64,000 bases of DNA from DATLLN01 sp963797175 (lineage in GTDB: Bacteria > Actinomycetota > Thermoleophilia > Gaiellales > JAICJC01), in contig CAWCOL010000005.1 in NCBI GenBank assembly GCA_963797175.1, positions 682,001 to 746,000 on the forward strand. Reading direction: 5' to 3'. Within the stretch, counting starts at the first letter, position 1, and each line of letters opens with the position of its first letter. Positions 48,762-58,334 of this stretch are shown piece after piece. The notes under the pieces were generated by a model. The model saw nothing but the letters and a program-made list of their open reading frames with translations, ran no database searches and was not told the origin of the DNA. A program made the translations under genes and the position numbers.

Positions 48762-48912
48762 ACGGGTCAAGCGAGCCGCCGGAGCCGGGCGGGATCTTCG
48801 CCCCGGGCCGGCCGATCCACCCGAACCGGTGGTCTTCCTTGGAGTGTTGTCCAGAGAAGCGCGATGTGAGATTGTTGCAAAGATCACGCTCTCGCCCTGA
48901 GGGGGGTTTCAG

Positions 48913-49887
48913 ATGTCCAGACGACTCCGCAGCCTGCTGCTCCTGTGCAGCTCGGCTGTGCTGCTGTTCGCCATCCCGGCGACAGCCCAGGCGGCCAGCA
49001 AATGGGCCGTCGTCAACAGTGCCGGCACGCTGGTGCGGTCGAACGGCGCCACCGCCGCGGCCTCGCTCGGCACCGGCACCTACCAGGTGACCTTCAAGAC
49101 CAGCATGCTGGGCTGCGCGTTCATCGCCACGCCCGGCGACACCGGCGCCGGAGCGGTCGCCGGCCCGATCGTCGCCTCCGTGGCGGAACGCGCCGGCAAC
49201 AGCAAGGCCGTGTACGTCGAGACGCACGACCAGACCACGGGCAACCTCGCCGCAGCGCCGTTCCACCTGACCACCTACTGCGGTACCGGTCTCAAGTGGG
49301 CGGTCGTCGCAGGCGACGGGACGCTCGCACGCGGTGGCCACGTCGCGTCCACGACACACCTCGGCACGGGCAACTACGAGGTGCTCTTCGACTCGAACGT
49401 GAACAAGTGCGCCTTCACCGCCACGATCGGCACGACAAGCATCGGAACCGTCCCCAACCCCGGCGAGATCACCGTCGCCGGCCGGGCGGGCAACAAGACG
49501 GGCGTCTTCGTCCACGTCTCCGATCGAACCGGAATCGCGATCGACTCGCCGTTCCACCTCGGCGTCACCTGCGGCAAGACGAAGCTGTTCGCGGTGGTCG
49601 ACACCAGCCCGACCACAGCGACGCTGGCCCGCGGCTCGAAGGTGACCTCGGTCGCCAAGCTGAGCGGCGCCGGCGGCGGCACGTACGAGGTGATCTTCAA
49701 CCGCAACGTGTCGACCTGCGCCTACGCGGCGACGGTCGGGGTCTCCACCAACGGCGGCTCGGTGACCGCACCGGTCACGATCACCACCGCGACCCGCGCC
49801 GGGAACCCGAACGGCGTGTTCCTGTTCATCCACCAGGCGAACGGCACCACGATCGACGAGCCGTTCCACCTGACCGTCTACTGCTGA
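48913..49887 (+). CDS. secreted protein made of three repeated Cys-paired domains
   Basis: 324 residues with a clear signal (SLLLLCSSAVLLFAIPATAQ then AA). Three domains of about 95 residues follow (about 28-123, 124-219, 220-324). Each starts with a WAVV/FAVV strand, contains a LGTGTYQVTF-like strand followed by a Cys (GCAF, KCAF, TCAY) and ends in PFHL-TxYC/VTC, so each keeps one Cys pair. Good internal repeat; family not known. ATG 48913 with a GGGGGG-rich ribosome site. A strong terminator follows. Confidence 0.8.
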   Translation: MSRRLRSLLLLCSSAVLLFAIPATAQAASKWAVVNSAGTLVRSNGATAAASLGTGTYQVTFKTSMLGCAFIATPGDTGAGAVAGPIVASVAERAGNSKAVYVETHDQTTGNLAAAPFHLTTYCGTGLKWAVVAGDGTLARGGHVASTTHLGTGNYEVLFDSNVNKCAFTATIGTTSIGTVPNPGEITVAGRAGNKTGVFVHVSDRTGIAIDSPFHLGVTCGKTKLFAVVDTSPTTATLARGSKVTSVAKLSGAGGGTYEVIFNRNVSTCAYAATVGVSTNGGSVTAPVTITTATRAGNPNGVFLFIHQANGTTIDEPFHLTVYC

Positions 49888-49893
49888 CCCACC

Positions 49894-49925
49894 GCGGGCC
49901 CGCGCCGACCCTGGCGCGGGCCCGC
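49894..49925. terminator. GC-rich terminator hairpin
   Basis: GCGGGCCCGCGCC (49894-49906) pairs perfectly with GGCGCGGGCCCGC (49913-49925), loop GACCCT, 7 bases after the secreted three-repeat gene. No T-run, as is usual in GC-rich actinobacteria. Confidence 0.8.
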
Positions 49926-50080
49926 ATCAGCACCGGATGGCGTTGCCACAGCCGACACGCCCAAGGCGTGGAAGATTGGGGCTTCGTGATCGCGGTCGCG
50001 ACCGGTCCGTAGCCTTCACATGATCGGCGCGGCCCCGAACGGCGCCAAGGGCCGCGCCGTCTAAGAACTCCACGACCCGT

Positions 50081-50109
50081 GGGGCCGAGCCCGATGACGG
50101 CTCGGCCCC
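50081..50109. terminator. hairpin terminator of the Vps62-like gene
   Basis: GGGGCCGAGCC (50081-50091) pairs with GGCTCGGCCCC (50099-50109), 12 bases from the stop of the minus-strand gene at 50122. Probably its terminator. Confidence 0.75.
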
Positions 50110-50121
50110 GCGGAGCGGTGG

Positions 50122-51156
50122 TCAGGGTGCCAGCGGCCAGCTGTGGAGTGTCCGCAGCGGGTGGCGCCAGCTGTCCTGGCGCGGCGGCGAGACCGGCGAG
50201 AACCCCTGCGAGACCGTGCCGATCGGTGCGGGTGCGTGGAACACCTGCGCCTCTCCCCACGTGCCGTCGAAGCGGATCCACCGGGGTGAGCCGGACGTGA
50301 CCGCCCGGATCGCCGTCGGCGTGACGCCGGTCAGACCGGCGGGGCCGTAGATGCTGCTGCCGGGATGGCTGTGGTCGTTCGGCAGCGGCAGCCCGTACGC
50401 GTGCAGCACCGCGATCGCCTCGGGCGGGATGCACGCCTCCGCGATCGGATGCTCGCCGGGGGCGAACAGGTTGGCGTGCGAGCCATTGGCGACGTACACC
50501 ACCGGATGGCTGGTGCCGGGCCAGCGCTCGACGTCAGCCCATGCCCGGCGCTCGCCGGCGCAGTGCTGGCTGTAGCCCACGGACACGGCATGGTCGCCTC
50601 GCACGACAACGGTGACATGCTCCCAGTCACCCTCGTGCGCCTGCCAGAACAGGCCGTCCGGCGGGTAGTTGTAGCTGTACAGGTCGTCGTAGCTGAAGTA
50701 CCAGTACTGCAGCACCGTCGCACGGCCGTGCCTGATCTCCCGGCCGTAGACGACGCTCGCCGGCGGCGGGCTCTGCCACGCGTCGTGGTAGCAGGCCAGC
50801 CCGGCGGGCCCGTCGAAGGGCGAGCAGTCAGGCTGGTTCAGCCGGTAGCACGGGCTGAGCCCCTGGTCGATGCACGCCTGCGTGGGATGGGTCGGCAGGG
50901 CGCCGAGCGCCGGCGTCGCATCGACCGTCTCCCACGCGCCGTCCGCCGTCTGCGTCTCGAGCGTCGCATCGGCGACGAACGAGCCCACGGTGGTCGGTGC
51001 GAACTGCTCGGCCCCATCCATCACGGTGACGGGCTGGAACCGCTCCAGCAGCGACTGCTGACCGCCGGCGTGTGCCACCGCCGGCCGGCAGACCGCGATC
51101 GGAACCGCGAGCGCCGCTGCCACGATCAGCGCCCGCCGTGCCATTCCGAGATGCAT
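50122..51156 (-). CDS. secreted Vps62-like protein
   Basis: 344 residues, ATG 51156 with a GGAGGAGG site. Signal peptide (RRALIVAAALAVPIAVCRPA). Core motif AHEGDWEHVTVVV with SVGYSQHCAGERRAWADV and HPVVYVANGSHANLFAPGEH resembles Vps62/NPP1-related secreted proteins, whose exact activity is unknown. Several Cys (CIDQGLSPCYRLNQPDC) suggest disulfides. Flanked by a terminator. Confidence 0.75.
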   Translation of the reverse strand: MHLGMARRALIVAAALAVPIAVCRPAVAHAGGQQSLLERFQPVTVMDGAEQFAPTTVGSFVADATLETQTADGAWETVDATPALGALPTHPTQACIDQGLSPCYRLNQPDCSPFDGPAGLACYHDAWQSPPPASVVYGREIRHGRATVLQYWYFSYDDLYSYNYPPDGLFWQAHEGDWEHVTVVVRGDHAVSVGYSQHCAGERRAWADVERWPGTSHPVVYVANGSHANLFAPGEHPIAEACIPPEAIAVLHAYGLPLPNDHSHPGSSIYGPAGLTGVTPTAIRAVTSGSPRWIRFDGTWGEAQVFHAPAPIGTVSQGFSPVSPPRQDSWRHPLRTLHSWPLAP

Positions 51157-51255
51157 AACTCCTCCTCCAACTCGTTGCTCCAACAGGAACCGAGCCTAGG
51201 AAGCTGCGCTGGCAACGGCATCGGGGAGATCCCTCGATGTCACATCTCCAGTCCG

Positions 51256-53998
51256 CTACTCACCGGGGCGGTACGTCTGCATCAGCTCGTAACGCGACGC
51301 CACCGCGAGCTTTCGATACGTGCGGGTGAGGTGCGCCTCGACGGTCTTCTCGCTCATGAACAGGCGCTGGCCGATCACCCGGTTCCCCAGGCCCTGGCAG
51401 ACCAGGCCTGCGACCTGGTGCTCGGCCGGCGTCAGCTCGTCGCGCGCGTTCTCGCTCGACCGCAGCGCGCGGGCCGTGCGCGTCGCCTCCAGCTCGCAGC
51501 GCTCGAGCCACGGCGCCGCCCCCAGCTCCTCGAACGTGACCGCCGCCAGCTCGAGCTGCACCCTCGACGCCTTGCGCTGCCCGATCCGGCGAAGCCGTTC
51601 GCCGCGGCAGAGCTGCGTGTGCGCCGTGCCGAACACGTCGCCGGCCTGGCCGTGCAGCTCGACCGCCTCGCCGAACAGCCGCTCCGCCTCGGCGTCGTCC
51701 TCGGCCAGCAGCGCGCGCGAGCGCAGCAGCTGGCCGCGGGCGGACGGCCGCTCGACCTCGGCCTCGAATGCCGAAGCCACGGCCAGCGCCTCGTCACGGC
51801 GCCCGCTCCGCACCAGCGCCTCGACCAGATCGGGCGCGATGGCCGGATGGGTGGTCGCGTCGCAATAGCCGAACGCGCGCTTCTGGGCGAGGGCGTCCTG
51901 CAGCGGGCCGGCCGCAGCCGCGCCGTCGCCGCGGCCGAGGGCGAGGATGCCGCGGGCCGCCTCCAGCCGCCATCGTCTGGTAGGGCAGGCCCAGCTCGCC
52001 GTTCAGCTCCGTCAGGCGGCCGATGTGCTCCTCGCGGCCCTGCGCGGCGCGGATCCACGCCAGCAGGCTCAGCCCCCACGCCTCGTCGTTCGACCGGCCC
52101 GTCTCGGCCGCCCGCTGGACGGCGATCTCGAGGTTCGTCACCGCGGACGACCAGCTGCCGGTGCCCCGCTCGAGCCAGCCCAGCGCCACCAGCGGGTAGG
52201 GCAGCATCGCCGGCGCCCAGCGCTGGCAGTCGGCGACGAGCTCGGAGAGCACGGAGCGGGCTCGCTCCCACTCCTCGGCGAACGCCAGGGTCATGCCCAG
52301 GTAGGCGCGGAGCTGAAGGTCGTGCGCCATCGCGTCGGACTCGAGCATCGTGTCGGCCACACCTATCACCAGCCGCGAGGCCTCGGCCGCGCTGCCGGTG
52401 AACACCCGGGCCGCCGCCGTCGCCACCTGGGCGTAGAGGCGCGCAGGCCCGTCGGTCGCGGCGGCGATCGTGGCCGCCCGCTGGGCGGTGTCCAGCGCCG
52501 CCGCCGGCCGGCCCGAGCGGATGCAGGGATCGACCGACTCGACCAGGGCCAGCGCCGCCGCGGCCGGATCGCACCCCTCCAGCCGGCCGGCGGCCGCCAC
52601 CATCAACTCGTAGGCCCGGGCCGTCGAGCCGGTGCGGGCCTCGATCCGGCCCCGCAGCAGCTCGCCCAGGCCGGCGGTGCCGGCATCCGTCGCCAGCGGC
52701 GCGGCCCGGTCGAGCAGCACCAGCGCCGCGCCCACGCCGCCCACCCGCTGCGCTGCCTCCGCCGCGCCGACCAGCAGCCTCCCCTGCTCCGCAGGCTCGG
52801 GCGAGAGCGCCGCCGCCCGCTCCAGCGCGCGCGCCGCCGTCGCATAGCCGCCGCGCGCCGCCGCGGTGCCCGCCGCCTGCTCCAGCATCCCGGCGACCGT
52901 CGCGTCCGGCTCGATCGCCGCCGCCGCAAGGTGCCAGGCGCGCTCGTCGTCGCGCGCCTCCTCGACCAGCGCCGCCGCCACGGCGGCGTGCGCGCTGCGC
53001 CGCTCGCCGGCGGGCGCGAGGTGGTAGGCAGCCGAGCGGATGAGCGGGTGCCGGAACTCGAGCGTCGCCGGCGAGAGGCCGACCAGGCCGGCCTGCTCCG
53101 CCGCCTCGAGCCCGCCGGGGTCGAGTCCGTCCACCGCCAGCGCCCGCGCCACCAGCAGCATCTCGCCGGTGCCGGCGGCGGCCGCGACCAGGAGCGCCCG
53201 CCGCGCCTCCGGGTCGAGCGCGGCGATCTGGCGCCCGAAGACGTGCTCGGCCCAGCCCCCGGCCGGGAGCGGCTCGACCAGCGGATCGGCCCCGCTCAGC
53301 TGCTCGCCGGTGAGCGCGCTGCAGAGCTCGACCAGGGCGAGCGGATTGCCCTGCGTGACGACGGCGATGTGGTCGGCCACGCCGTCGCCGTGCGCGCCGG
53401 CCGAGCGCGCCAGCTCGGCCGCGGTCGCGGCCGGGAGCCCGCCCAGCGTGAGCGTCTCGATGCCGTCCGTGTCCACCGGGCCGCCGCCGGTGCGGATGCC
53501 GATGACCAGCGCCACCGCCTCGGCGTGAAGGTGGTGGCAGAGGAACACCAGGGCGGACGCGGACGGCCGGTCGAGCCACTGGAAGTCGTCCACCACCAGC
53601 AGCAGCGGCCGCTCGTCGGCGGCGGCCGAGAGCAGCTCGAGCACCGCGACGGACACCGCCAGCGGGTCGTCCCCGCCGGCCGGGCCGAGGCCGAGGGCGC
53701 TCTCCAGCGCCTCCCGGTGCGCGTCGCGCAGGCCCGCCAGCAGCGGCTCCAGCGGCCGGAGCAGATCGACCAGGCCGGCGAACGCGAGCTCCGACTCCGA
53801 CTCGAACCCGCCGGTGCGCAGCACCCGCTCGCGCTCGGCCATGGCGACGATCCCGTCCAGCAGGCTGGTCTTCCCGATTCCCGGATCGCCGGTGATGACG
53901 ATCGCGGAGCTCTCCCCGGCCCGCGCCCTGGCAAGTAGCTCGCCGGCCCGCTCGAGCTCGTCGTCCCTCCCGAGCAGCACGTGACGAGCGTAACGCAT
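51256..53998 (-). CDS. large LuxR-family (LAL) ATP-binding transcription regulator (one frameshift)
   Basis: About 914 residues of the MalT-like LAL type. The ATG at 53998 gives LLGRDDELERAGELLARARA and Walker A VITGDPGIGKTSLLDG, then Walker B LLLVVDDFQWLDRPSA. A helical repeat region follows, with a frame slip near 51970. The C-terminus has a LuxR helix-turn-helix (LTPAEHQVAGLVCQGLGNRV, EKTVEAHLTRTYRKL). Target genes unknown. Divergent from the DUF2339 gene, about 90 bases apart. Confidence 0.9.
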
Positions 53999-54091
53999 AG
54001 GGATCCTCCCGATGCGATCGCGGTGCCATCGGACCTACCGTGGGAGGCGTGAGCGTCACTCCAGTCCATCCCTTTTCTGCGGAGGTCAACC

Positions 54092-55999
54092 GTGTCAGGC
54101 ATCGATGATCCCGGGCTGAACGCCCTGCTCGAGGGCATGCGAGACCGCTTCGCGCTGATCGACCGCCAGCTGGTCGGTCTCCAGGCGGACATCGAGGGGT
54201 ACGGCGCGCGGCGCCGGGCCACCGAGCAGCCGGCGGCGCCGGCTCCCGTGGCCCCGATCGACCGCCGGCCGATCGACGTGGCGCCACCGCCCCCGCGTAG
54301 GCCGCCGGCGGCGCCGGTGCCGCCCCGTCCGCCGTCCTGGGGCACCGACCCGGTCGGCATGTTCGCCGCCGCGGTGCGGCGCTGGCGGGGCGAGCTCGCC
54401 CTCTCCGACTTCCTCGGGCTGCGCGCGCTGGCCTGGATCGGCGGCGTCATCACGCTGCTCGGCATCGCCTTCTTCTACGTCCTCGCCGACCAGCGCGGCT
54501 GGGTCGGCCCCGGCGGGCGCGTCCTGCTGGGCACGTCGATCTCCTGCGGGCTGATCGGCCTCGCGCACTGGCTGCGTCACCTCAAGGGCCAGCCCGAGGG
54601 CGCCCTGGTCGTCGCCGGCACGGGTATCGCCGGCCTCTGGGTGACCCTGTTCGCCGCGTCCAAGCTGTACGGCTACGTCCCGGACGCCGGGGCGATGCCG
54701 CTCGCCCTTGGGATCGCGGCGCTCGCCGTCGTGATCGCGAGACGCTGGTCGGCCGAGCCGCTGGCCCTGCTGGGGCTGGTCGGCGCCTGCGTCGCGCCGC
54801 CGCTGGTCGAGGGCGGCGTCAGCACCATCGGGGTCGCCTTCGCCGGCATCGTCGCGGCGGCCTCGATGGTGCTGTGGATCGACCGTCGCTGGGACTGGAC
54901 GGCGCTCGCCGTCGCGGCCGTCGCCACGCCGCAGCTGGTCGCGCTGGTGCTCGATCAACCGCGAATCGTCCCTGCGATCGGCTGGAACGCGCCCTGGCAG
55001 ACGGTGCTGCTCTGCGTCGCCTTCTGGGCGATCTACCTGACGGCCGGGTTCGTCCGGCAGATGGCGGCGGCCGGCCGTGACCAAGCTGCCATGTCGATCT
55101 TCGTGACGACATCGGCCTCCGCGATCGCGGCATCGGCCGTGCTCTTCTCGGGCAGCGAGCGGGGCGCAGCGATGATCGTCGTCGCGGCCGTCTACGGCGG
55201 GCTCGCCTACCTGCCGACGCTGCTCGGCCGGCCCGACCGCGACCTGTCCAGCCTGTTCGCCGCCACCGCCCTGACCGCGGCGCTGGCGGCGACGGGCGAG
55301 CTGATGCACGGCGCGCCGCGCTCGCTGGCCGTGTCGGCCGAGGCCGCACTGCTGGTGTGGACGGCGCACCGGTTCCGCGAGATGCGGTTCCAGGTCGCAT
55401 CGCTGGCATACCTGGCCCTCGCGACCGTCCTGGCGCTCGTCCAGGCGCCGCTCGTCAACCTGGTCGCCTTCCCGCCGATCCGCATCACGGATGCGAGCGG
55501 CGGGCTGGATACCGGGCTCGTGCTGGCCGGCATCCTCAGCGCTTCCGGGCTCGCCCTGGCGGTGGGGGCGTTCGCGCTCTGGAGCCGCCCGCTGCTGATG
55601 GGCCGGCGGGACTGGCAGCGCACCGTCTACGGCGCCGCCCTGGGTACGGGGCTCTACGCCGCGGCACAGGCGATCCTCTCCGGGTTCATCTCGTTCCAGT
55701 ACACGCAGCGCAGCTTCGAGAACGGCCACACGCTGGTCAGCCTGGTCGTCGCCCTGGTCGGGGTGGGACTGCTGGTGCTGGGGCTGCGGCGCCGCTCCAC
55801 GGACGCCCGCACCGCCGGGATGATCCTGCTCGGCGCCGCCGTGGCCAAGCTCTTCCTCTACGACCTCGAGCAGCTGAACCTGATGGCACGCGCCGTCGCG
55901 TTCATCGCCGTCGGCCTGCTGCTGCTGGCAGGTGGCGTCGTCTACCAGCGGCTGTGGGAGGCGGAGATCACCGTCGCGCAGCCCGCGCCCGGGCACTGA
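54092..55999 (+). CDS. DUF2339 polytopic membrane protein
   Basis: 635 residues, GTG start at 54092 with GGAGG. A short coiled N-terminal part (LIDRQLVGLQADIEGYG) and a Pro-rich linker lead into about 16-18 membrane helices starting LRALAWIGGVITLLGIAFFY. Family matches DUF2339 by layout. Function unknown. Followed by a terminator. Confidence 0.85.
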   Translation: MSGIDDPGLNALLEGMRDRFALIDRQLVGLQADIEGYGARRRATEQPAAPAPVAPIDRRPIDVAPPPPRRPPAAPVPPRPPSWGTDPVGMFAAAVRRWRGELALSDFLGLRALAWIGGVITLLGIAFFYVLADQRGWVGPGGRVLLGTSISCGLIGLAHWLRHLKGQPEGALVVAGTGIAGLWVTLFAASKLYGYVPDAGAMPLALGIAALAVVIARRWSAEPLALLGLVGACVAPPLVEGGVSTIGVAFAGIVAAASMVLWIDRRWDWTALAVAAVATPQLVALVLDQPRIVPAIGWNAPWQTVLLCVAFWAIYLTAGFVRQMAAAGRDQAAMSIFVTTSASAIAASAVLFSGSERGAAMIVVAAVYGGLAYLPTLLGRPDRDLSSLFAATALTAALAATGELMHGAPRSLAVSAEAALLVWTAHRFREMRFQVASLAYLALATVLALVQAPLVNLVAFPPIRITDASGGLDTGLVLAGILSASGLALAVGAFALWSRPLLMGRRDWQRTVYGAALGTGLYAAAQAILSGFISFQYTQRSFENGHTLVSLVVALVGVGLLVLGLRRRSTDARTAGMILLGAAVAKLFLYDLEQLNLMARAVAFIAVGLLLLAGGVVYQRLWEAEITVAQPAPGH

Positions 56000-56005
56000 G
56001 CGCCA

Positions 56006-56038
56006 GGGGCCGAGCGGGCGATCCTGCCGCTCGGCCCC
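56006..56038. terminator. bidirectional hairpin terminator
   Basis: GGGGCCGAGCGG (56006-56017) pairs with CCGCTCGGCCCC (56027-56038) between the converging DUF2339 gene and the ferritin-like gene. Confidence 0.8.
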
Positions 56039-56049
56039 ACCGCTCGGGC

Positions 56050-56538
56050 TCAGCCGGCGACTGCGGCCGGATCCTCGGCGCCGGCGAGTTGCCTGGTCGC
56101 CGCGGTCACCTCCGCGAGGTGGCGCTCCTGGATCGGGATCGCCCAGTCGCAGAGCCCGGTGATCTCGCGCCGGCCGTCGTTCATCTCCTCGAGCACACGC
56201 CAGTGGCCCACCTCGCCCGCCTCTGCCATCGTCAGGAACTCGAAGCCATCCAGGGCGTCGGAGTCGGCGTCGAGGTAGATCTTCATCATCTCGGCGCCCT
56301 TGCGCTTGGTGCTCGCGGCCTCGTCCTGGATCGCCGTCTTCTTGCCCTCCAGGGTCTCGACGACGTCCATGCAGCGCGCCTCGGTCTCGACCGCCTCGTC
56401 GTGCATCCGCTCGAGGTTGGCGGCCAGCTCGGGCTCGTCCTCGACCAGCCCGGACACCTTCTGCGTCGCCGCCTGCGCGGCCATCGCAAGGCCCATCACC
56501 TCGCCGAGCTTCGACTCCAGGTTGGTCAGGTCAGCCAT
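56050..56538 (-). CDS. small helical ferritin-like protein (162 aa)
   Basis: ATG 56538 with GGGAGG. Almost entirely helical and acidic (GLVEDEPELAANLERMHDEA, MDVVETLEGKKTAIQDEA, HWRVLEEMNDGRREITGLCD). The several Glu/His residues could suit a ferritin-like four-helix bundle, but no clear metal motif is visible. Possibly a DUF892-type relative. Function not assigned. Confidence 0.55.
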   Translation of the reverse strand: MADLTNLESKLGEVMGLAMAAQAATQKVSGLVEDEPELAANLERMHDEAVETEARCMDVVETLEGKKTAIQDEAASTKRKGAEMMKIYLDADSDALDGFEFLTMAEAGEVGHWRVLEEMNDGRREITGLCDWAIPIQERHLAEVTAATRQLAGAEDPAAVAG

Positions 56539-56688
56539 CGATTCCTCCCGCTGGTCGGTTCAGAGTGCCGACCTCGGTGCCCCCACTGCGGCGGAGCAAA
56601 ACACGCCGCCCCGGAGTTTCCGGCGGCCCGCGCTCGGGCACGAACGGCGGGCGCCGCCGCTGCCGGCGGCCGGTACCAGGAGGCAGCC

Positions 56689-56838
56689 ATGACGGATCGT
56701 GACCAGACGACACCGGATTCGGGCGAGCGACCCGAATCGGACGCGCCACCCGAGACCCAGCCGCCGGCCGTGCCGGCGACGCCGCGGTCGCCCGAGGGCG
56801 CGCCGGACGTCCACGGCGACCCGGAGCCACCCGCGTAG
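56689..56838 (+). CDS. small Pro/Glu-rich protein (49 aa)
   Basis: ATG 56689 preceded by AGGAGG with 6-base spacing. The sequence (MTDRDQTTPDSGERPESDAP ...) is disordered, acidic and proline-rich. The ribosome site is the main support. Confidence 0.5.
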   Translation: MTDRDQTTPDSGERPESDAPPETQPPAVPATPRSPEGAPDVHGDPEPPA

Positions 56839-57150
56839 GCAGCCATGCCGAGTGGGGCGGGCGACCCGAGTGTCCGGAGATCCATCGGGTCGCCCGCGTT
56901 TGCCCGGCCGATCCGGCAATGGAAGGCAGACCGCGCCTGCGAGAGCCATCGCGTCCCGTTCCACCATCGGGTCGGTGAGATTTGATGGTACGCCCACGCG
57001 ACAGCCGGCACAAGACTCCGGACCGGAGCACGCGGGCGCCGGTGCGTGCCGTCCGGCCCGCAGGGGAGAATCGGTCATGCAGGTGACCTGCCCGAACACG
57101 CGGCGAGAGGCTCCTCCTCGGCCGGCACGGTCACCGGAAGGGACGAAGCC
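56839..57150. other. 312-base stretch before the first STAS gene; promoter and short leader frame only
   Basis: No conserved gene seen. The only coding candidate is a 25-codon frame (57077-57154) close to the STAS start. Confidence 0.5.
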
Positions 57151-57154
57151 TTGA
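57077..57154 (+). CDS. possible leader peptide before the STAS gene (25 aa)
   Basis: ATG 57077 with a GGGGAG ribosome site. Its TGA overlaps the TTG start of the STAS gene (TTGA), so it could couple translation. MQVTCPNTRREAPPRPARSP is basic, with no known family. May be chance. Confidence 0.35.
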   Translation: MQVTCPNTRREAPPRPARSPEGTKP

Positions 57155-57543
57155 GCGACGGATCATTCACGAGCGGTGGGCCGGGAGCCCGCGCTCCGCT
57201 GGTCGAGATCAGCGAGCAGGACGGCGTCGTCGTCGCCGGCCTGCTCGGCGAGCACGACGACACGAGCGTTGCGGACGTCGCCGCCGCCGTGGACGCCGTG
57301 ATCGGGCCCGAGGCGCGGCTGGTCATCGACCTCACCCGGACGACCTGGATGGACACCAGCATCGTCGCCTGGATCCTGGGCATGGAGCACGGCCTGGACG
57401 ACGGCGCGCTCGCGCTGGTCGTCGAGCAGGACAGCAGACCCGCGAAGCTGCTCGGGATGCTGCGGCTCGACCGGGTGCTGCCGGTCGAGCGCGACGTGGC
57501 CGACGCGGTGCGCTCGGTGGGCGCGGCCGGCGTCGCCTCCTGA
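57151..57543 (+). CDS. STAS-domain anti-sigma antagonist-like protein
   Basis: 130 residues, TTG start. STAS fold: an early strand (LVEISEQDGVVVAGLLG) and the phospho-site region LVIDLTRTTWMDTSIVAWIL, where DTS takes the place of the usual D-S-S/G. Such proteins bind and release anti-sigma kinases in partner switching. The kinase is not next to it. Tail-to-tail with the 57551 gene. Confidence 0.85.
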   Translation: MSDGSFTSGGPGARAPLVEISEQDGVVVAGLLGEHDDTSVADVAAAVDAVIGPEARLVIDLTRTTWMDTSIVAWILGMEHGLDDGALALVVEQDSRPAKLLGMLRLDRVLPVERDVADAVRSVGAAGVAS

Positions 57544-57550
57544 TCGCCGC

Positions 57551-57943
57551 TCAGGCCGCGGCGACGGCGGAGACGCGCGGCCCCGATCCGGTGTGGCGGA
57601 TGCGGATCATCAGACCGCCCGGCACGCGCTCGGGCTCGTCCACCACGTACAGCGGACCGACCACGTAGAGGTCGTCGGCCGTGTACAGCTCGTCCACGTC
57701 GGGGATCAGCAGCACGTCCTCCTCGTCCGCGCACACCGGCCGGGGCGCGGACGCGACGCCCCAGGTGTCGGTGGACGGCAGGCGCCGGCGCAGCTCGGCG
57801 AGCTGCTCGCGGGTGAGGCCGACCGAGAGCTCGCGGGCGTAGCGCAGGTCGCCGTCGATCACCGCGCGGAGCCACGCGTGGGCGGCCGTCACGGGCCCGC
57901 TTCCCGCATGCGCGCGACGCAGCTCGACGTCGACCCCGGCCAT
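57551..57943 (-). CDS. unknown protein between the two STAS genes (130 aa)
   Basis: ATG 57943. Helical first part (AWLRAVIDGDLRYARELSVG, REQLAELRRRLPST) and a beta-rich second (DVLLIPDVDELYTADDLYVV). No named family. Divergent from the second STAS gene, 40 bases apart, and convergent with the first. Confidence 0.5.
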   Translation of the reverse strand: MAGVDVELRRAHAGSGPVTAAHAWLRAVIDGDLRYARELSVGLTREQLAELRRRLPSTDTWGVASAPRPVCADEEDVLLIPDVDELYTADDLYVVGPLYVVDEPERVPGGLMIRIRHTGSGPRVSAVAAA

Positions 57944-57983
57944 GGCACCAAGCCTACCGCGCTCCGGTAGAGTCTCGCGCGCG

Positions 57984-58334
57984 ATGAGCACGTCTCCGGC
58001 ACAGATCAGCGTCTCCGAGCACGCACCCGGCGTCACCCTGGTCGAGCTCCGGGGCGAGCACGACCACGCCGTCGCCGACGCGCTGGCGATGACGATCACG
58101 AACGCCCTGGAACGGGCGCCGGCGATGATCATCGACCTCTCCGACGCCGTCTTCATCGACAGCTCGATCGTCGGCGAGCTGCTGCGCGAGCACAACGGCA
58201 CGGTCGTCGCCATCGTGTCGCCGCCGGGCGGCCAGCCCCGCCGGGTGCTCGACATGGTCGAGGCGGCATCGATCGTGCCCGTCTACGACTCCCGCGACGC
58301 CGCCGCCGAGGCGCTGCCGGCCCCGGCCGAGTAG
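57984..58334 (+). CDS. second STAS-domain protein
   Basis: 116 residues from ATG 57984. STAS core VTLVELRGEHDHAVADALAM and phospho-site MIIDLSDAVFIDSSIVGEL, closer to the standard D-S-S form than the first STAS protein. Converges with the SpoIIE phosphatase gene and overlaps its end by 52 bases; one of the two ends may be shifted by a base. Confidence 0.85.
   Translation: MSTSPAQISVSEHAPGVTLVELRGEHDHAVADALAMTITNALERAPAMIIDLSDAVFIDSSIVGELLREHNGTVVAIVSPPGGQPRRVLDMVEAASIVPVYDSRDAAAEALPAPAE

Noticed and set aside
51947..53938. 663-codon plus-strand frame opposite the LuxR regulator
   Set aside because: Antisense shadow; composition dominated by Arg, Gln, His and Gly, no domain signal.
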